From contig NZ_UETR01000011.1 of the NCBI RefSeq assembly GCF_900491745.1, forward strand, positions 75,115 through 139,114: a stretch of DNA of 64,000 nucleotides, given 5' to 3'. Shown in pieces: positions 1 to 8,257 of this stretch. The position numbers and the translations under genes are program-made. Each line of letters opens with the position of its first letter. The stretch's first letter is position 1. Source of the stretch: Amarolinea aalborgensis (GTDB lineage: Bacteria; Chloroflexota; Anaerolineae; SSC4; Amarolineaceae). The notes beneath the pieces were generated by a model. The model saw only the letters and a list, made by a program, of their open reading frames with translations. It ran no database searches and was not told the DNA's origin.

Positions 1-1
1 G

Positions 2-829
2 CAGCGGCTGTTCGCCTGGGGCCGCGCGCACAGCCTGGACGCGCCCGCGCTGTCGTATGCGCAGCTGCTCGATGAACTGGCCCGTCGCCTCGATCTGGCC
101 GCGACCACAGGTCAATCCGCTGACCGCCGCGAGGCGCCGGTGCACGCGGCGCTGGGCGAGCTTCCCACCCTGGTCGTCGTGGATAACCTGGAGACCGCGC
201 CCGATGTGCAATCGTTGGTCATGGGCCTGCACCGCCTGTCACGCCCCGCCCGCATCTTGCTCACCTCGCGCTACGCGGTCGGCGCCTTCGAGCCGGTCAC
301 GTCGCTGACCACGCGGCCGCTGACGCTGCACGACGCGGTGGATTTCATCCGCTACGAGGGTCAGGATCGCAACATCGAGGCGCTGCACCACGCCAGCGAG
401 GAGGACCTGACGCGTGTCGCGCGCATCACCGACGGCAATCCGCTGGCAATCAAGTGGGTGGTGGGGCAGCTGCAGTCGCTGCCGCTCGACCAGGTGCTGG
501 GCGATCTCGTCCAGGTCAGCGAGGGCGATCACGATCTCTACCGCTATCTTTTTGCCTATGCCTGGCAGCACCTCTCTCAGCCGGCTCGCCATCTCCTGCT
601 GCACATGCCGCTGCTCGACGCGCGCGGAACCGCGTGGCAGCACTTGGCCGCGGTCAGCGGGGCGCCGGCCGATGGCGAGTTTTGCCGCGCGATCCAGGAG
701 TTGGTCAATGCCTCGCTGCTCAATGTGGGGCGCGCAGGGCAGGACACGGTCTACAGTATTCACCGCTTGACCGAGTATTTCGTCCTGTCTGAACTCGTGG
801 GCGTGATGACGCCGGCGGCGCTCTCATGA
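2..829 (+). CDS. STAND/NB-ARC-type NTPase, C-terminal part (5' truncated by window edge)
   Basis: The frame is open from base 2, so the gene starts before the window; 275 codons are visible. A Walker B-like strand is seen (LVVVDNLE, about residue 60), followed by a sensor-like LLTSRYAV and a GNPLAI motif typical of NB-ARC/STAND ATPases. The P-loop should lie upstream of base 1. The end of the protein is winged-helix-like (YSIHRLTEYF). STAND ATPases act as ATP-dependent molecular switches, usually with a sensor of repeats; that sensor may be the TPR protein encoded next, whose ATG overlaps this stop codon (ATGA, 826-829). The partner and trigger are unknown. The family assignment is by motif only. 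Confidence 0.75.
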   Translation, partial: QRLFAWGRAHSLDAPALSYAQLLDELARRLDLAATTGQSADRREAPVHAALGELPTLVVVDNLETAPDVQSLVMGLHRLSRPARILLTSRYAVGAFEPVTSLTTRPLTLHDAVDFIRYEGQDRNIEALHHASEEDLTRVARITDGNPLAIKWVVGQLQSLPLDQVLGDLVQVSEGDHDLYRYLFAYAWQHLSQPARHLLLHMPLLDARGTAWQHLAAVSGAPADGEFCRAIQELVNASLLNVGRAGQDTVYSIHRLTEYFVLSELVGVMTPAALS

Positions 830-1815
830 TCGAGACAGATCTGGCCGTTGATTTTCTGAGCGGCCTGGAGCGCAGCCTGCATTACTGGCTGGCCCGCTGG
901 CGTCAACCGGCTGATCACGCGGCTTTGCAGCCGCTGCAGGGGCATGCGCTGCGCGCGCTGTGGTGGGCGGCCACGACCGGCGTATGCCTGCCGTTGGCGG
1001 TGGACCTGGCCATCGCCCTGCACAGCGACATGATGTACAGCGGGCAGTGGCAGGAGTGGAAGGTGTGCCTGGCCCGCCTGGCTGCGGCGGCCGATCGCGT
1101 GGACGCTGCACGCCTGTTCAATCTATTGCACCGCCTGGCCACGATGTGCTTTCGGCAGGGAGACCTGGACGAGGCGCTGGCCTGGGGTGAACGTGTGCTG
1201 GCGTTGGCCGCAGTGGGCCAGGATCGCCTGGGGCAAGTGATTGCAGCCAACCTGCTGGCGGAGATCTACCTGACTGCGGAGCACTTTGCGCCTGCGCAGG
1301 TGTTCGCGGAGCAGGCCGTGGCGCTGGCCGCGGCGGGCGGCGACACGCCGCGCCGGGCTGATGCTTTGATCAACCGCGCGCGCGTACACCTGGACGCGGC
1401 CGTGGCTGCAGCGGGCGGTCTGGCGGCCGTTGAGCTGCAGCCGTTGACCGCGGCGCAGACGGCGGCGCTGGAGGCATGGCTGCACGAGGCGTTAGCCCTG
1501 GTGCAAGCCTCGGGCGATGTGGTCTATGAGACCAAAGCGCACCTCTTCCTGTACCATGCGCTGGCCGCGCGTGGGGAGTGGGTGCAGGCCCTCTGGCGTG
1601 CGCAGACCGCCCTGGCCCTGGTCGAGTCCTATGGCGATGACGCTGGCCGCGGTGTGGTGCTGCAGGCCGTGGGGCGTTCCCTGGCCGGACTGAGCCGCCG
1701 CGCCGAGGCCATCGAAGCCCTACAAACCGCCATACGCATCCACGAGCGCCACGGCAACCGGCCGGCGCAGCAGAACACGCAGCGGCGCTTGGAGAAACTA
1801 CTGCAGGTGAATTGA
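826..1815 (+). CDS. TPR-repeat protein, translationally coupled to STAND ATPase
   Basis: 329 residues, almost entirely helical and rich in Ala, Leu and Arg, with degenerate tetratricopeptide units such as GDLDEALAWGERVLALAAV and RRAEAIEALQTAIRIHE. There is no signal peptide or membrane segment. It starts at the ATG of an ATGA overlap with the upstream NTPase and lies in a different reading frame. In many bacteria NB-ARC and TPR parts form one polypeptide, so this could be a natural split or the result of an old frameshift. It would then act as the sensor or scaffold arm of the NTPase. The specific role is not recognisable. Confidence 0.75.
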   Translation: MIETDLAVDFLSGLERSLHYWLARWRQPADHAALQPLQGHALRALWWAATTGVCLPLAVDLAIALHSDMMYSGQWQEWKVCLARLAAAADRVDAARLFNLLHRLATMCFRQGDLDEALAWGERVLALAAVGQDRLGQVIAANLLAEIYLTAEHFAPAQVFAEQAVALAAAGGDTPRRADALINRARVHLDAAVAAAGGLAAVELQPLTAAQTAALEAWLHEALALVQASGDVVYETKAHLFLYHALAARGEWVQALWRAQTALALVESYGDDAGRGVVLQAVGRSLAGLSRRAEAIEALQTAIRIHERHGNRPAQQNTQRRLEKLLQVN

Positions 1816-1839
1816 CCACCGCGCAGCCCCGTGTATAAT
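1812..1839 (+). promoter_or_regulatory. Promoter TTGACC-16-TATAAT
   Basis: TTGACC at 1812-1817 and TATAAT at 1834-1839, spacer 16. It overlaps the stop codon of the TPR gene and would drive the DUF1786 and flavin-reductase-like genes, leaving a leader of about 235 nt that contains the inverted repeat at 1898-1970. Confidence 0.6.
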
Positions 1840-1897
1840 TGGCAAGTAAGATCATTTGATTGCCGGAATTCCAAATTTGAGCGATTCTTCTACCACA

Positions 1898-1970
1898 TAG
1901 AACACAAAGAGCACAAAGACCCCGCCAATCTGCGACTCTTCTGCCGTTTCTTTGTGCTCTATGCGTTCCT
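1898..1970. repeat. Imperfect inverted repeat in the long leader of the DUF1786 gene
   Basis: Arms 1898-1918 and 1950-1970 (17 of 21 positions pair; GAGCACAAAG is exact) are separated by 31 nt. The ACACAAAGAGCACAAAG wording resembles dispersed intergenic repeats seen in many environmental bacteria. It sits between the promoter at 1812-1839 and the ATG at 2081, so it could fold in the mRNA leader. No coding potential was seen in 1816-2080. Confidence 0.5.
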
Positions 1971-2080
1971 TGTGGTCTAGTGCGTGCTGACTTTGTATTG
2001 CTGATCTGACTGCCAATGCGGAGGATCCATGTTGCCAATTCCTGAACCGACTCCCACTATTCAACGCTTGGAGAAACCGC

Positions 2081-3208
2081 ATGCATATCTTAGTCGTTGA
2101 CATCGGCACCGGCACGCAAGACATTCTGTGGTTCGATTCGACGCGCGATCCGGAGAACTGCCTGAAGTTGGTGGCGCCCTCACCCACGTTGCGCGTGGCC
2201 GCGCAGATTCGCCAGGCGACGGCCGCCCGGCAGCCGCTTCTGCTCAGCGGCGTGCTGATGGGCGGCGGGCCGAGCGCCTGGGCCGCGGAGGATCATCACA
2301 AGGCCGGGCTGCCCATCTGGGCCACCGCGGCCGCCGCGCGCACCTTCAACGACGACCTGGAGGCCGTGCGCCGCGACCTGGGCATCGAAGTCGTGAGCGC
2401 AGACGAGGCCGCGGCGCTGGCCCGGCGGTCGGATATGGCGCACGTGGTGTTGAAGGACTTTGACTACGCGGTGATCGCGCAGGCCTTTGCTGCTTTTGGC
2501 CTGACCCTGCAACCGGATGCGGTGGCCGTCGCGGTGTTCGACCACGGCGACGCCCCGCCGGCCGTCAGCGATCGCCAGTTTCGCCTGGATTACCTGGCCG
2601 CGCGTTTGCAGACCGACAGCCGCCTGTCCACTTTTGCCTTCCCGGCGGCGGCCGTGCCGCCGATCATGACCCGTTTGCAGGCTGTGGTGGACAGCGCCCG
2701 CGCAGAAGTCTCAGCGCCGCTGCTGGTGATGGACACCGCGCCCGCGGCCGTGTTGGGCGCTTGGGACGACCCGGTGGTCAGGGCGCACCCATCAGCGCTG
2801 ATTGCCAACGTGGGCAACTTCCATTGCCTGGCCTTTCAGTACCTGGACGGGCATTTTGTGCGCCTGTTCGAGCATCACACCGGGCTGCTGACCCAGGAGA
2901 CGCTAACCGGCTGGATCGAGCGCCTGGCCGCTGGCTCCATCAGCCACGCGGAGGTCTTTGCCGGGCATGGGCATGGCGCCGTGGTGCTGGATTCGGCGCC
3001 GGTGGGGCTTGATTTTGTCGCGGTCACGGGGCCCCGCCGCGCGCTGCTCAACGGCGGCCGGCTGCCCGTATACCCGGCGGCGCCGCACGGCGACCAAATG
3101 ATGGCCGGCTGCTTTGGGCTGCTGCGCGCCTGCGCCGATCATTTTGCCAACTGGCGCGACGAAATCGTCCACGCCGTGGACAACGGGCAGGGCGTCAGCC
3201 TTTGGTGA
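2081..3208 (+). CDS. DUF1786 family protein (ASKHA-like, function unknown)
   Basis: 375 residues. The N-terminus HILVVDIGTGTQDILWF is the signature of DUF1786 proteins, sometimes labelled as related to pyruvate formate-lyase activating enzyme. DIGTG resembles the phosphate-1 loop of actin/hexokinase-fold proteins, so nucleotide binding is plausible but inferred. Other Gly-rich stretches are LMGGGPSAWAA and IANVGNFHCLAF. No signal peptide. It is followed after 27 nt by a flavin-reductase-like gene on the same strand, probably one transcript. No reaction can be named from sequence. Confidence 0.75.
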   Translation: MHILVVDIGTGTQDILWFDSTRDPENCLKLVAPSPTLRVAAQIRQATAARQPLLLSGVLMGGGPSAWAAEDHHKAGLPIWATAAAARTFNDDLEAVRRDLGIEVVSADEAAALARRSDMAHVVLKDFDYAVIAQAFAAFGLTLQPDAVAVAVFDHGDAPPAVSDRQFRLDYLAARLQTDSRLSTFAFPAAAVPPIMTRLQAVVDSARAEVSAPLLVMDTAPAAVLGAWDDPVVRAHPSALIANVGNFHCLAFQYLDGHFVRLFEHHTGLLTQETLTGWIERLAAGSISHAEVFAGHGHGAVVLDSAPVGLDFVAVTGPRRALLNGGRLPVYPAAPHGDQMMAGCFGLLRACADHFANWRDEIVHAVDNGQGVSLW

Positions 3209-3235
3209 ACACATAGAAACGACGAGGAGAAAACA

Positions 3236-3736
3236 ATGAGCGACTATGAGCTGACAGGAACCCGCGTCGAAGTGCTGCGGCACATTCCGTATGGCATTCA
3301 CATCATCACCACGCGCGATCACGAGGGATTGCACGCGGCCTCGGTCAGTTGGGTGATGCAGACGTCATTCGAGCCGACGCGCCTGGTTGTTGCGCTGCGT
3401 ACGTCATCGCGCATCTTACAGCACATCCTCAACAGCGAGGTTTTTGCTCTCAATCTTGTAGCTCGCGAGCAAAACCAGATGGCGCAGGCTTTCTTTCAGT
3501 ACGTGCAGGCAGGCTTCGATCAGGACACGCTCCACGGCTATCGTTGCCGCCCGGGCGAGACTGCTTGCCCCTTGTTCGTGGATGCGGCCGCTTGGATCGA
3601 GTGCCGCAATATGTGCAGCATCGAGGATTGCGGCGATCACACACTGCTCATTGCGGATGTCGTGGAGGCCGGGCTGCGTCTCGCCGCATTCACGCCCCTT
3701 GAACTGTGGGAATCGCCCTGGTCGTACGGCGGTTAG
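3236..3736 (+). CDS. Flavin reductase-like domain protein (FMN-binding split barrel)
   Basis: 166 residues matching the flavin reductase-like family in length and pattern: an early PYGIHIITTRD strand, ASVSWVMQTSFEP, then LRTSSRILQHILNSEVFALNLV. Members bind FMN or FAD and reduce it with NAD(P)H, often for a partner oxygenase; some are plain flavoproteins. A strong ribosome site (GAGGAG, 7 nt before ATG 3236) supports the start. It lies 27 nt after the DUF1786 gene and is followed by a bidirectional terminator. The partner enzyme is unknown. Confidence 0.8.
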   Translation: MSDYELTGTRVEVLRHIPYGIHIITTRDHEGLHAASVSWVMQTSFEPTRLVVALRTSSRILQHILNSEVFALNLVAREQNQMAQAFFQYVQAGFDQDTLHGYRCRPGETACPLFVDAAAWIECRNMCSIEDCGDHTLLIADVVEAGLRLAAFTPLELWESPWSYGG

Positions 3737-3761
3737 CGTTTTCTGCGGTTCGCAGCAGGCA

Positions 3762-3806
3762 TAAAAAAGCGCCGGGCGTTTTCAACACCCGGCGCTTGCA
3801 TTTTTT
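3762..3806. terminator. Bidirectional intrinsic terminator
   Basis: A hairpin with arms 3769-3780 and 3784-3795 (12 positions, one C-A mismatch, 3-nt loop) is preceded by A6 and followed after a few bases by T6. It can serve the flavin-reductase gene (+) and the DUF35 gene (-), which converge here. Confidence 0.8.
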
Positions 3807-3810
3807 AACT

Positions 3811-3960
3811 ACTCAGCCATCTGTCGCCACCGATTGAAATCGGCGGCTGAAATGGGGGAAACCTGCTGAAGCAGGTTCGAAACGCCGCCCGCAACCCGCT
3901 TCAGCGGGTTTTCAGGGGTATCAGGCGTCGGATTCATCCGATGCTGGGGGCCGGCTGAGT
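3811..3960. repeat. 150-bp palindromic intergenic element with terminal inverted repeats
   Basis: The ends are ACTCAGCC (3811-3818) and GGCTGAGT (3953-3960), a perfect 8-bp inverted pair. Inside are four small perfect palindromes: ccgattgaaatcgg, aacctgctgaagcaggtt, aacccgcttcagcgggtt and tcggattcatccga. There is no coding capacity. This is the look of a REP/MITE-type nonautonomous element. It lies between convergent genes. Confidence 0.6.
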
Positions 3961-3978
3961 AATTGCATTTTTCTTGGT

Positions 3979-4392
3979 TTAGGCAGCGAGCCCGGCTGCA
4001 GTCAGCACCGGGCGGAATTTGTAGCCATAAACGATCACGCCTTCAGGCCCATCTTCGGTCAACTTGCGTGTGACCATCTCCACCGGCATACCGATCTTGA
4101 CATCGTCAGACTCGATATCGGTGAGCTGAGCCGTCAGCATCGGCCCTTCGTTCAGCTTCACCAGGGCCACAGTGTACGGCAAGTAGCTCTCGAACCCGGC
4201 CGGCGCATCGTACATCGTTGTGAACGAGTAGACTTCGCCGCGCCCACTCATTTGCTGCATCGTCTGCGCCGGTTCGGCGCAGTGGGGACATACATCCCGC
4301 GGCGGGAAAATGGCCTTCCCACATTCATCACAAATTTCGCCCATCAGGCTATAGCGTTGGCGCCGCGTGCGCCAATTTCGTGCAACTCCCAT
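3979..4392 (-). CDS. DUF35 Zn-ribbon/OB-fold protein, thiolase-HMG-CoA synthase partner
   Basis: 137 residues. An N-terminal rubredoxin-like zinc ribbon (CDECGKAIFPPRDVCPHC, two CxxC pairs) is followed by an OB-fold segment (GRGEVYSFTTMYDAP, LPYTVALVKLNEGP). In archaea DUF35 proteins bridge acetoacetyl-CoA thiolase and HMG-CoA synthase so that the unfavourable thiolase product is passed on directly. The two partner enzymes are encoded just upstream on the same strand, which supports that role here. The ATG at 4392 is preferred because GGAGGT lies 8 nt before it; an ATG at 4398 is too close. The gene has its own promoter, unlike the three upstream genes. Confidence 0.85.
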   Translation of the reverse strand: MGVARNWRTRRQRYSLMGEICDECGKAIFPPRDVCPHCAEPAQTMQQMSGRGEVYSFTTMYDAPAGFESYLPYTVALVKLNEGPMLTAQLTDIESDDVKIGMPVEMVTRKLTEDGPEGVIVYGYKFRPVLTAAGLAA

Positions 4393-4440
4393 GGTCATTG
4401 ACCTCCACGTATCTGGGTGAAAAAGCCCTCAATCACGTTC

Positions 4441-4477
4441 ATTCTATCACACTTTTTTCTCAAAACCTATCAACTTG
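4441..4477 (-). promoter_or_regulatory. DUF35 promoter with shared 18-bp upstream element
   Basis: Reading the minus strand, the element CAAGTTGATAGGTTTTGA (4477-4460) is followed 13 nt later by TAGAAT (4446-4441) in a GTGTGATAGAAT context. Almost the same element lies before the HMG-CoA reductase gene. The leader is about 40 nt. Confidence 0.6.
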
Positions 4478-4528
4478 TCTCATCTTTCACAACAACAGGC
4501 AAGTTTGACAGCTTCTGACAGGCCTTCG

Positions 4529-5692
4529 TCACGGTTCATTGGCGAGAATATGGGTGATAATGGTGGCCCCACTGCCGCCAATGTTCTGCGCCATGCCGAT
4601 GCGCGCATGAGGCACCTGGTTGGCGCCTGCTTGTCCTTGCAACTGCTGCACCAGTTCCACAATTTGATAAACACCGGTCGCGCCCACGGGATGCCCACGC
4701 GCTTTCAAACCCCCCATTGTGCTGATGGGAACCCGGCCGCCGATGGCAATTTCGCCTTCCTCTGCCAGGCGCACACCGTGGCCCGGATCGGCAAAACCGG
4801 CCGCTTCCAATGACAGCGCCGACATGATGGTGAACGCGTCATGCGCCTCGAACAGGTTGATGTCACGCGGCGTCATGCCAGCCTGGGCATAGGCGCGCTG
4901 CGCGCTCAGAAAACCGGCTTCCAGCATCAGTGGGTCACGCCGGTCGTGCACGGCCAGGGTATCGGTCGCCACGGCAGACGCCAGGATGCGCACCGGTGGG
5001 CGGTTCAGCCCGAATTCGCGGGCGCGGTCGCTTGCGCAGAGGATGACGGCCGCGGCGCCGTCACAAATGGGCGAGGAATCGAGCAGGTTCACCGGCGCGG
5101 CAATCATGCTTGATTTGACATAATCCTTGACTGTCAGCGGTAGGTGGAACATGGCATTTGGGTTGTTCAGCGCATTGCGGTGCGCGTTGACGGTGAAATT
5201 AGCGAACGCCTCGTGCTTGACGCCGTACTGGTGCATGTAGCGCTGCATGAGCATGGCGTTAAGCCCCACGAAGGAAACGCCCTCCGCCGCTTCGTATTCT
5301 TGATCGGCCGCCAACGCCAGGCCTGTCGTGGTCTCCTCGCCCGCAGTGTCGGTCATTTTCTCGACGCCCAACACCGCCACCACGTCGTGCGCTCCGCTGG
5401 CTACGGCCAGGTAACCCACACGCAGCGCGGCCGCGCCTGAAGCGCACGCCGCCTCGATCTTGAGGGCTTCGACGCCGCGCCAGCCCACGAAGTCTGCCAT
5501 CAGCGCGCCCAGGTGTTCCTGTCCGGCCAATTCACCGGAGAGCATGTTACCCACATACAAGGCGTCAACGGACTCCACGCCGGCGTCGCTCAGCGCGGCG
5601 ATCAAGGCGTCATGACCTAAATGGCGCAGCGAGCGGTCCCAAATTTCGCCGACGGGCGTCTGTCCAATGCCGATAATACTCACTGATCTCAC
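4529..5692 (-). CDS. Acetyl-CoA acetyltransferase / thiolase (archaeal mevalonate type)
   Basis: 387 residues, usual for thiolase-fold enzymes of the SCP-x/archaeal group. It condenses two acetyl-CoA to acetoacetyl-CoA, the first step of the mevalonate pathway. The nucleophile is Cys83 in EAACASGAAAL. The C-terminal GHPVGATG motif carries the active-site His; the second Cys typical of classical thiolases is not evident near the C-terminus, as in the archaeal group. The GTG start at 5692 has AAGGAG 7 nt upstream. It is 11 nt downstream of the HMG-CoA synthase gene. Confidence 0.9.
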   Translation of the reverse strand: MRSVSIIGIGQTPVGEIWDRSLRHLGHDALIAALSDAGVESVDALYVGNMLSGELAGQEHLGALMADFVGWRGVEALKIEAACASGAAALRVGYLAVASGAHDVVAVLGVEKMTDTAGEETTTGLALAADQEYEAAEGVSFVGLNAMLMQRYMHQYGVKHEAFANFTVNAHRNALNNPNAMFHLPLTVKDYVKSSMIAAPVNLLDSSPICDGAAAVILCASDRAREFGLNRPPVRILASAVATDTLAVHDRRDPLMLEAGFLSAQRAYAQAGMTPRDINLFEAHDAFTIMSALSLEAAGFADPGHGVRLAEEGEIAIGGRVPISTMGGLKARGHPVGATGVYQIVELVQQLQGQAGANQVPHARIGMAQNIGGSGATIITHILANEP

Positions 5693-5703
5693 AGCAACAC
5701 TCC

Positions 5704-6756
5704 TTACGCCGTCTGCAGCTTGCCGCGATAGCGGACATAGGTGGCGTAGTCAATTTCCTTGCGTCGTTCAATATACTGGCGCGTCAGCGGAGCCGTGTCG
5801 CGACGCTGCGCGATGCGGTCGGTCACTTCGAACGAAATGGCATCGCTGCCCGCGCCTGACCCAAAGGAGACGATGAGCACGCGGTCGCCCGGTTCTGCAA
5901 TATCCAAGATCGCGGTCAGGCCGATGACCGAAGAACCGGCATAAGTATTGCCGATGAGGCTCACCAGCAGACCTGTTTCGATTTGCGCCGGCGTAAAGCC
6001 CAGGGTCTTGGCCGCTTTCTGCGGGAACTTGAGGTTTGGTTGGTGAAAAACGGCAAAACGATAGTCCGCCGCCGTGCGACCCATTTCACTCAGGAGCATC
6101 TCGGCCGCGGTCGTGATATGATGGAAATAGGCCGGGTCGCCCGTGAATCGCTGCCCGTGCGACGGGTAGTGCGCATAGGGCCGGCGCCAGAAATCGGGCG
6201 TGTCAGTCACGTACGACAGCGAACCTTCGAGCACGGCGACGCTTTCCTCGCCTGGGCCAATAATGAACGCGGCCCCGCCTGCGCCCGCGGTGTATTCCAA
6301 GGCGTCGCCGGGGCGTCCTTGCGCCGCGTCCATGCCAATGCCCAGGGCGTAATCCGCCATGTGTGAGCCGACGAAGCCGAAGCATGCCTGCAAGGTTTCG
6401 GTGCCTGCCTTGCACGCAAACTCCCAATCGGCCGCCTGCGTCGTGGGCACGGCGCCAATCGCCTCTGCCACGATGGTGGACGTCGGTTTGACGGCATACG
6501 GATGCGATTCGCTGCCCACCCAGACCGCGCGAATGAGCCGTGGGTCAATGGCGGCGCGCGCCAGCGCATTGCGCGCCGCTTCGATGGACATCGTGGCGGT
6601 GTCTTCGTCCAGGCCGGGCACGGCCTTTTCTTTGATCGGCACGCCGCCTTCGCCATCGGTCCACACGCGTGACACCTCTGTTACCGGCAGGCGAAAGCGC
6701 GGTACGTAAGCGCCATAACCAACGATGCCTACTTGTCGTTTTGGTTTCATCAACAT
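5704..6756 (-). CDS. Hydroxymethylglutaryl-CoA synthase, archaeal type
   Basis: 350 residues, the length of archaeal HMG-CoA synthases. It adds acetyl-CoA to acetoacetyl-CoA to give HMG-CoA. The N-terminus VGIVGYGAYVPRFRL is typical of the family; the acyl-enzyme Cys is Cys115 in EFACKAGTETLQ; the active-site His lies in FHQPNLKFPQKA. ATG 6756 has GAGGT 8 nt upstream, and this site overlaps the stop codon of the reductase gene 5 nt before it, so translation is coupled. With the thiolase and DUF35 protein it likely forms a channelling complex. Confidence 0.93.
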   Translation of the reverse strand: MLMKPKRQVGIVGYGAYVPRFRLPVTEVSRVWTDGEGGVPIKEKAVPGLDEDTATMSIEAARNALARAAIDPRLIRAVWVGSESHPYAVKPTSTIVAEAIGAVPTTQAADWEFACKAGTETLQACFGFVGSHMADYALGIGMDAAQGRPGDALEYTAGAGGAAFIIGPGEESVAVLEGSLSYVTDTPDFWRRPYAHYPSHGQRFTGDPAYFHHITTAAEMLLSEMGRTAADYRFAVFHQPNLKFPQKAAKTLGFTPAQIETGLLVSLIGNTYAGSSVIGLTAILDIAEPGDRVLIVSFGSGAGSDAISFEVTDRIAQRRDTAPLTRQYIERRKEIDYATYVRYRGKLQTA

Positions 6757-6761
6757 AGAAA

Positions 6762-8099
6762 TTACCTCGAATCACTGCCAATGTGCGCAGACGGGCGCTC
6801 GTCACCCAGCGCCCGTACGAGTTCTTCTGCTCGCGCCTGCCGGATTTGCCCCTCGCGCACGAGTTGGACGGCGATGGCGCTGACCTCGTCACCCTGCGCG
6901 CCGGCCGCCAGCGCGACCTGGCGGGCGTGCAAGGCCATGTGCCCGCGCTGAATACCGTCTGTGACCAGGGCGCGCATGGCTGCCAGGTTCTGCGCCAGCC
7001 CCACCGCGACCATGATCTCAGCCAGCCGGCGCGCGCTGGGCTGCCCCAGAATCTTGAGCGCCACCTGCGCCGTAGGATGGGCCTTGGTGGCGCCGCCTAC
7101 GACGCCGACGGCCAACGGCATTTGCAGGCGCCCGTACAGCTCGGCTCCAGCCTGCGCGCCCAATGACGGCACCAGCTGCCAATCGGTGAGGCCGCGATAC
7201 TGCCCGCGGCGCGCGGCGTAGGCATGCGCGCCGGCCTCCAGCGCGCGCCAGTCGTTGCCTGTTGCCAGGGCCACCGCATCAATGCCGTTCATGATGCCTT
7301 TGTTGTGCGTAGCCGCTCGATACGGATCGGCCACGGCAAACGCATTGGCTTCTACGATGCCCTGCGCCACGCGCGCGCCAGCCAGGTCGGTGGTTGCCAG
7401 CGCCTGCACAGGAATGGTCACCTCGGCCCAGGCCTGCCGTTGATCGCTCAGATTGGAGAGGATGCGCAGCAGCGCGCGGCCGCCGGTCAGCGTCTCCAGC
7501 AGCGGTGCAATGGCCTCAACCGCGGTGTTGACGGCATTCGCGCCCATCGCATCGCGCGTGTCGAACAGCAGGTGCACAATGAGCATGGGGCCAGCCCGCG
7601 TATCCGGCAGCGGGCGTACCTCTAATCCACGGGCGCCGCCGCCGCGCGCCTGGATGCTGGGATGAAGGTGGTTCGCCGCGGCCAGAATGTCTGCTTCCGC
7701 AGCCCGCACCGCCGCCGCGGCTGTCGCCAGATCATGCCGGGGGAGGTCGAGCAGCTGAACCTGACCGATCATCACCGACTCGCTGCTGCCCGTGCGAAAG
7801 CCGCCGCCCGCGCGCGCCAGGCGCGCCGCAAAACTGACGGCAGCGACAATGGACGGCTCCTCAACCGCCATCGGCACCAGGACATCTTCATCTTTGATGC
7901 AGAAGTTGGTGGCAATGCCAAGCGGCAAGGTCAACAAGCCGATGACGTTCTCGATCATGAAGCTGGCCTGCCCCAGGCTCAACCCGGCTTGCAGCACACG
8001 GCGTTCATCCGGGGTCAACTCGGCCCATTCGGCCACGATCGCAGCCCGTTCTTCGCAGCTCAACTGGTAAAAGCCACTCAGGCGTGAAGATTTGTTCAT
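6762..8099 (-). CDS. mvaA: HMG-CoA reductase, class II
   Basis: 445 residues from ATG 8099, close to the usual size of about 430 for class II enzymes; longer frames to 8156 add residues without conservation and lie too near the promoter. It reduces HMG-CoA to mevalonate (or runs the reverse). The class II catalytic set is visible: Glu in VEEPSIVAA (about residue 80), Lys in HNKGIMNGID, Asp in GNDWRA, His in GHMALHAR. It is a cytosolic homodimer in the family. First gene of the mevalonate cluster, with a promoter at 8185-8222. Confidence 0.93.
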   Translation of the reverse strand: MNKSSRLSGFYQLSCEERAAIVAEWAELTPDERRVLQAGLSLGQASFMIENVIGLLTLPLGIATNFCIKDEDVLVPMAVEEPSIVAAVSFAARLARAGGGFRTGSSESVMIGQVQLLDLPRHDLATAAAAVRAAEADILAAANHLHPSIQARGGGARGLEVRPLPDTRAGPMLIVHLLFDTRDAMGANAVNTAVEAIAPLLETLTGGRALLRILSNLSDQRQAWAEVTIPVQALATTDLAGARVAQGIVEANAFAVADPYRAATHNKGIMNGIDAVALATGNDWRALEAGAHAYAARRGQYRGLTDWQLVPSLGAQAGAELYGRLQMPLAVGVVGGATKAHPTAQVALKILGQPSARRLAEIMVAVGLAQNLAAMRALVTDGIQRGHMALHARQVALAAGAQGDEVSAIAVQLVREGQIRQARAEELVRALGDERPSAHIGSDSR

Positions 8100-8184
8100 G
8101 CATGATTCCCAAGACATACAATGCGCCCGCAGCGGCTTGTTGCCGGCGGGCGCCACTATTCAATTTGATGCTCATTCCAGCCCC

Positions 8185-8222
8185 ATTTTACAGGTCAGAC
8201 GCTGTCAAAACCTATCAGCTTG
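8185..8222 (-). promoter_or_regulatory. HMG-CoA reductase promoter with shared 18-bp upstream element
   Basis: On the minus strand CAAGCTGATAGGTTTTGA (8222-8205) is followed 14 nt later by TAAAAT (8190-8185). It differs at one base of 18 from the element before the DUF35 gene. The leader to ATG 8099 is about 80 nt. Confidence 0.6.
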
Positions 8223-8257
8223 CTTCCAGGGGCTATCGGCGAACGCCAGCCGCCAGG

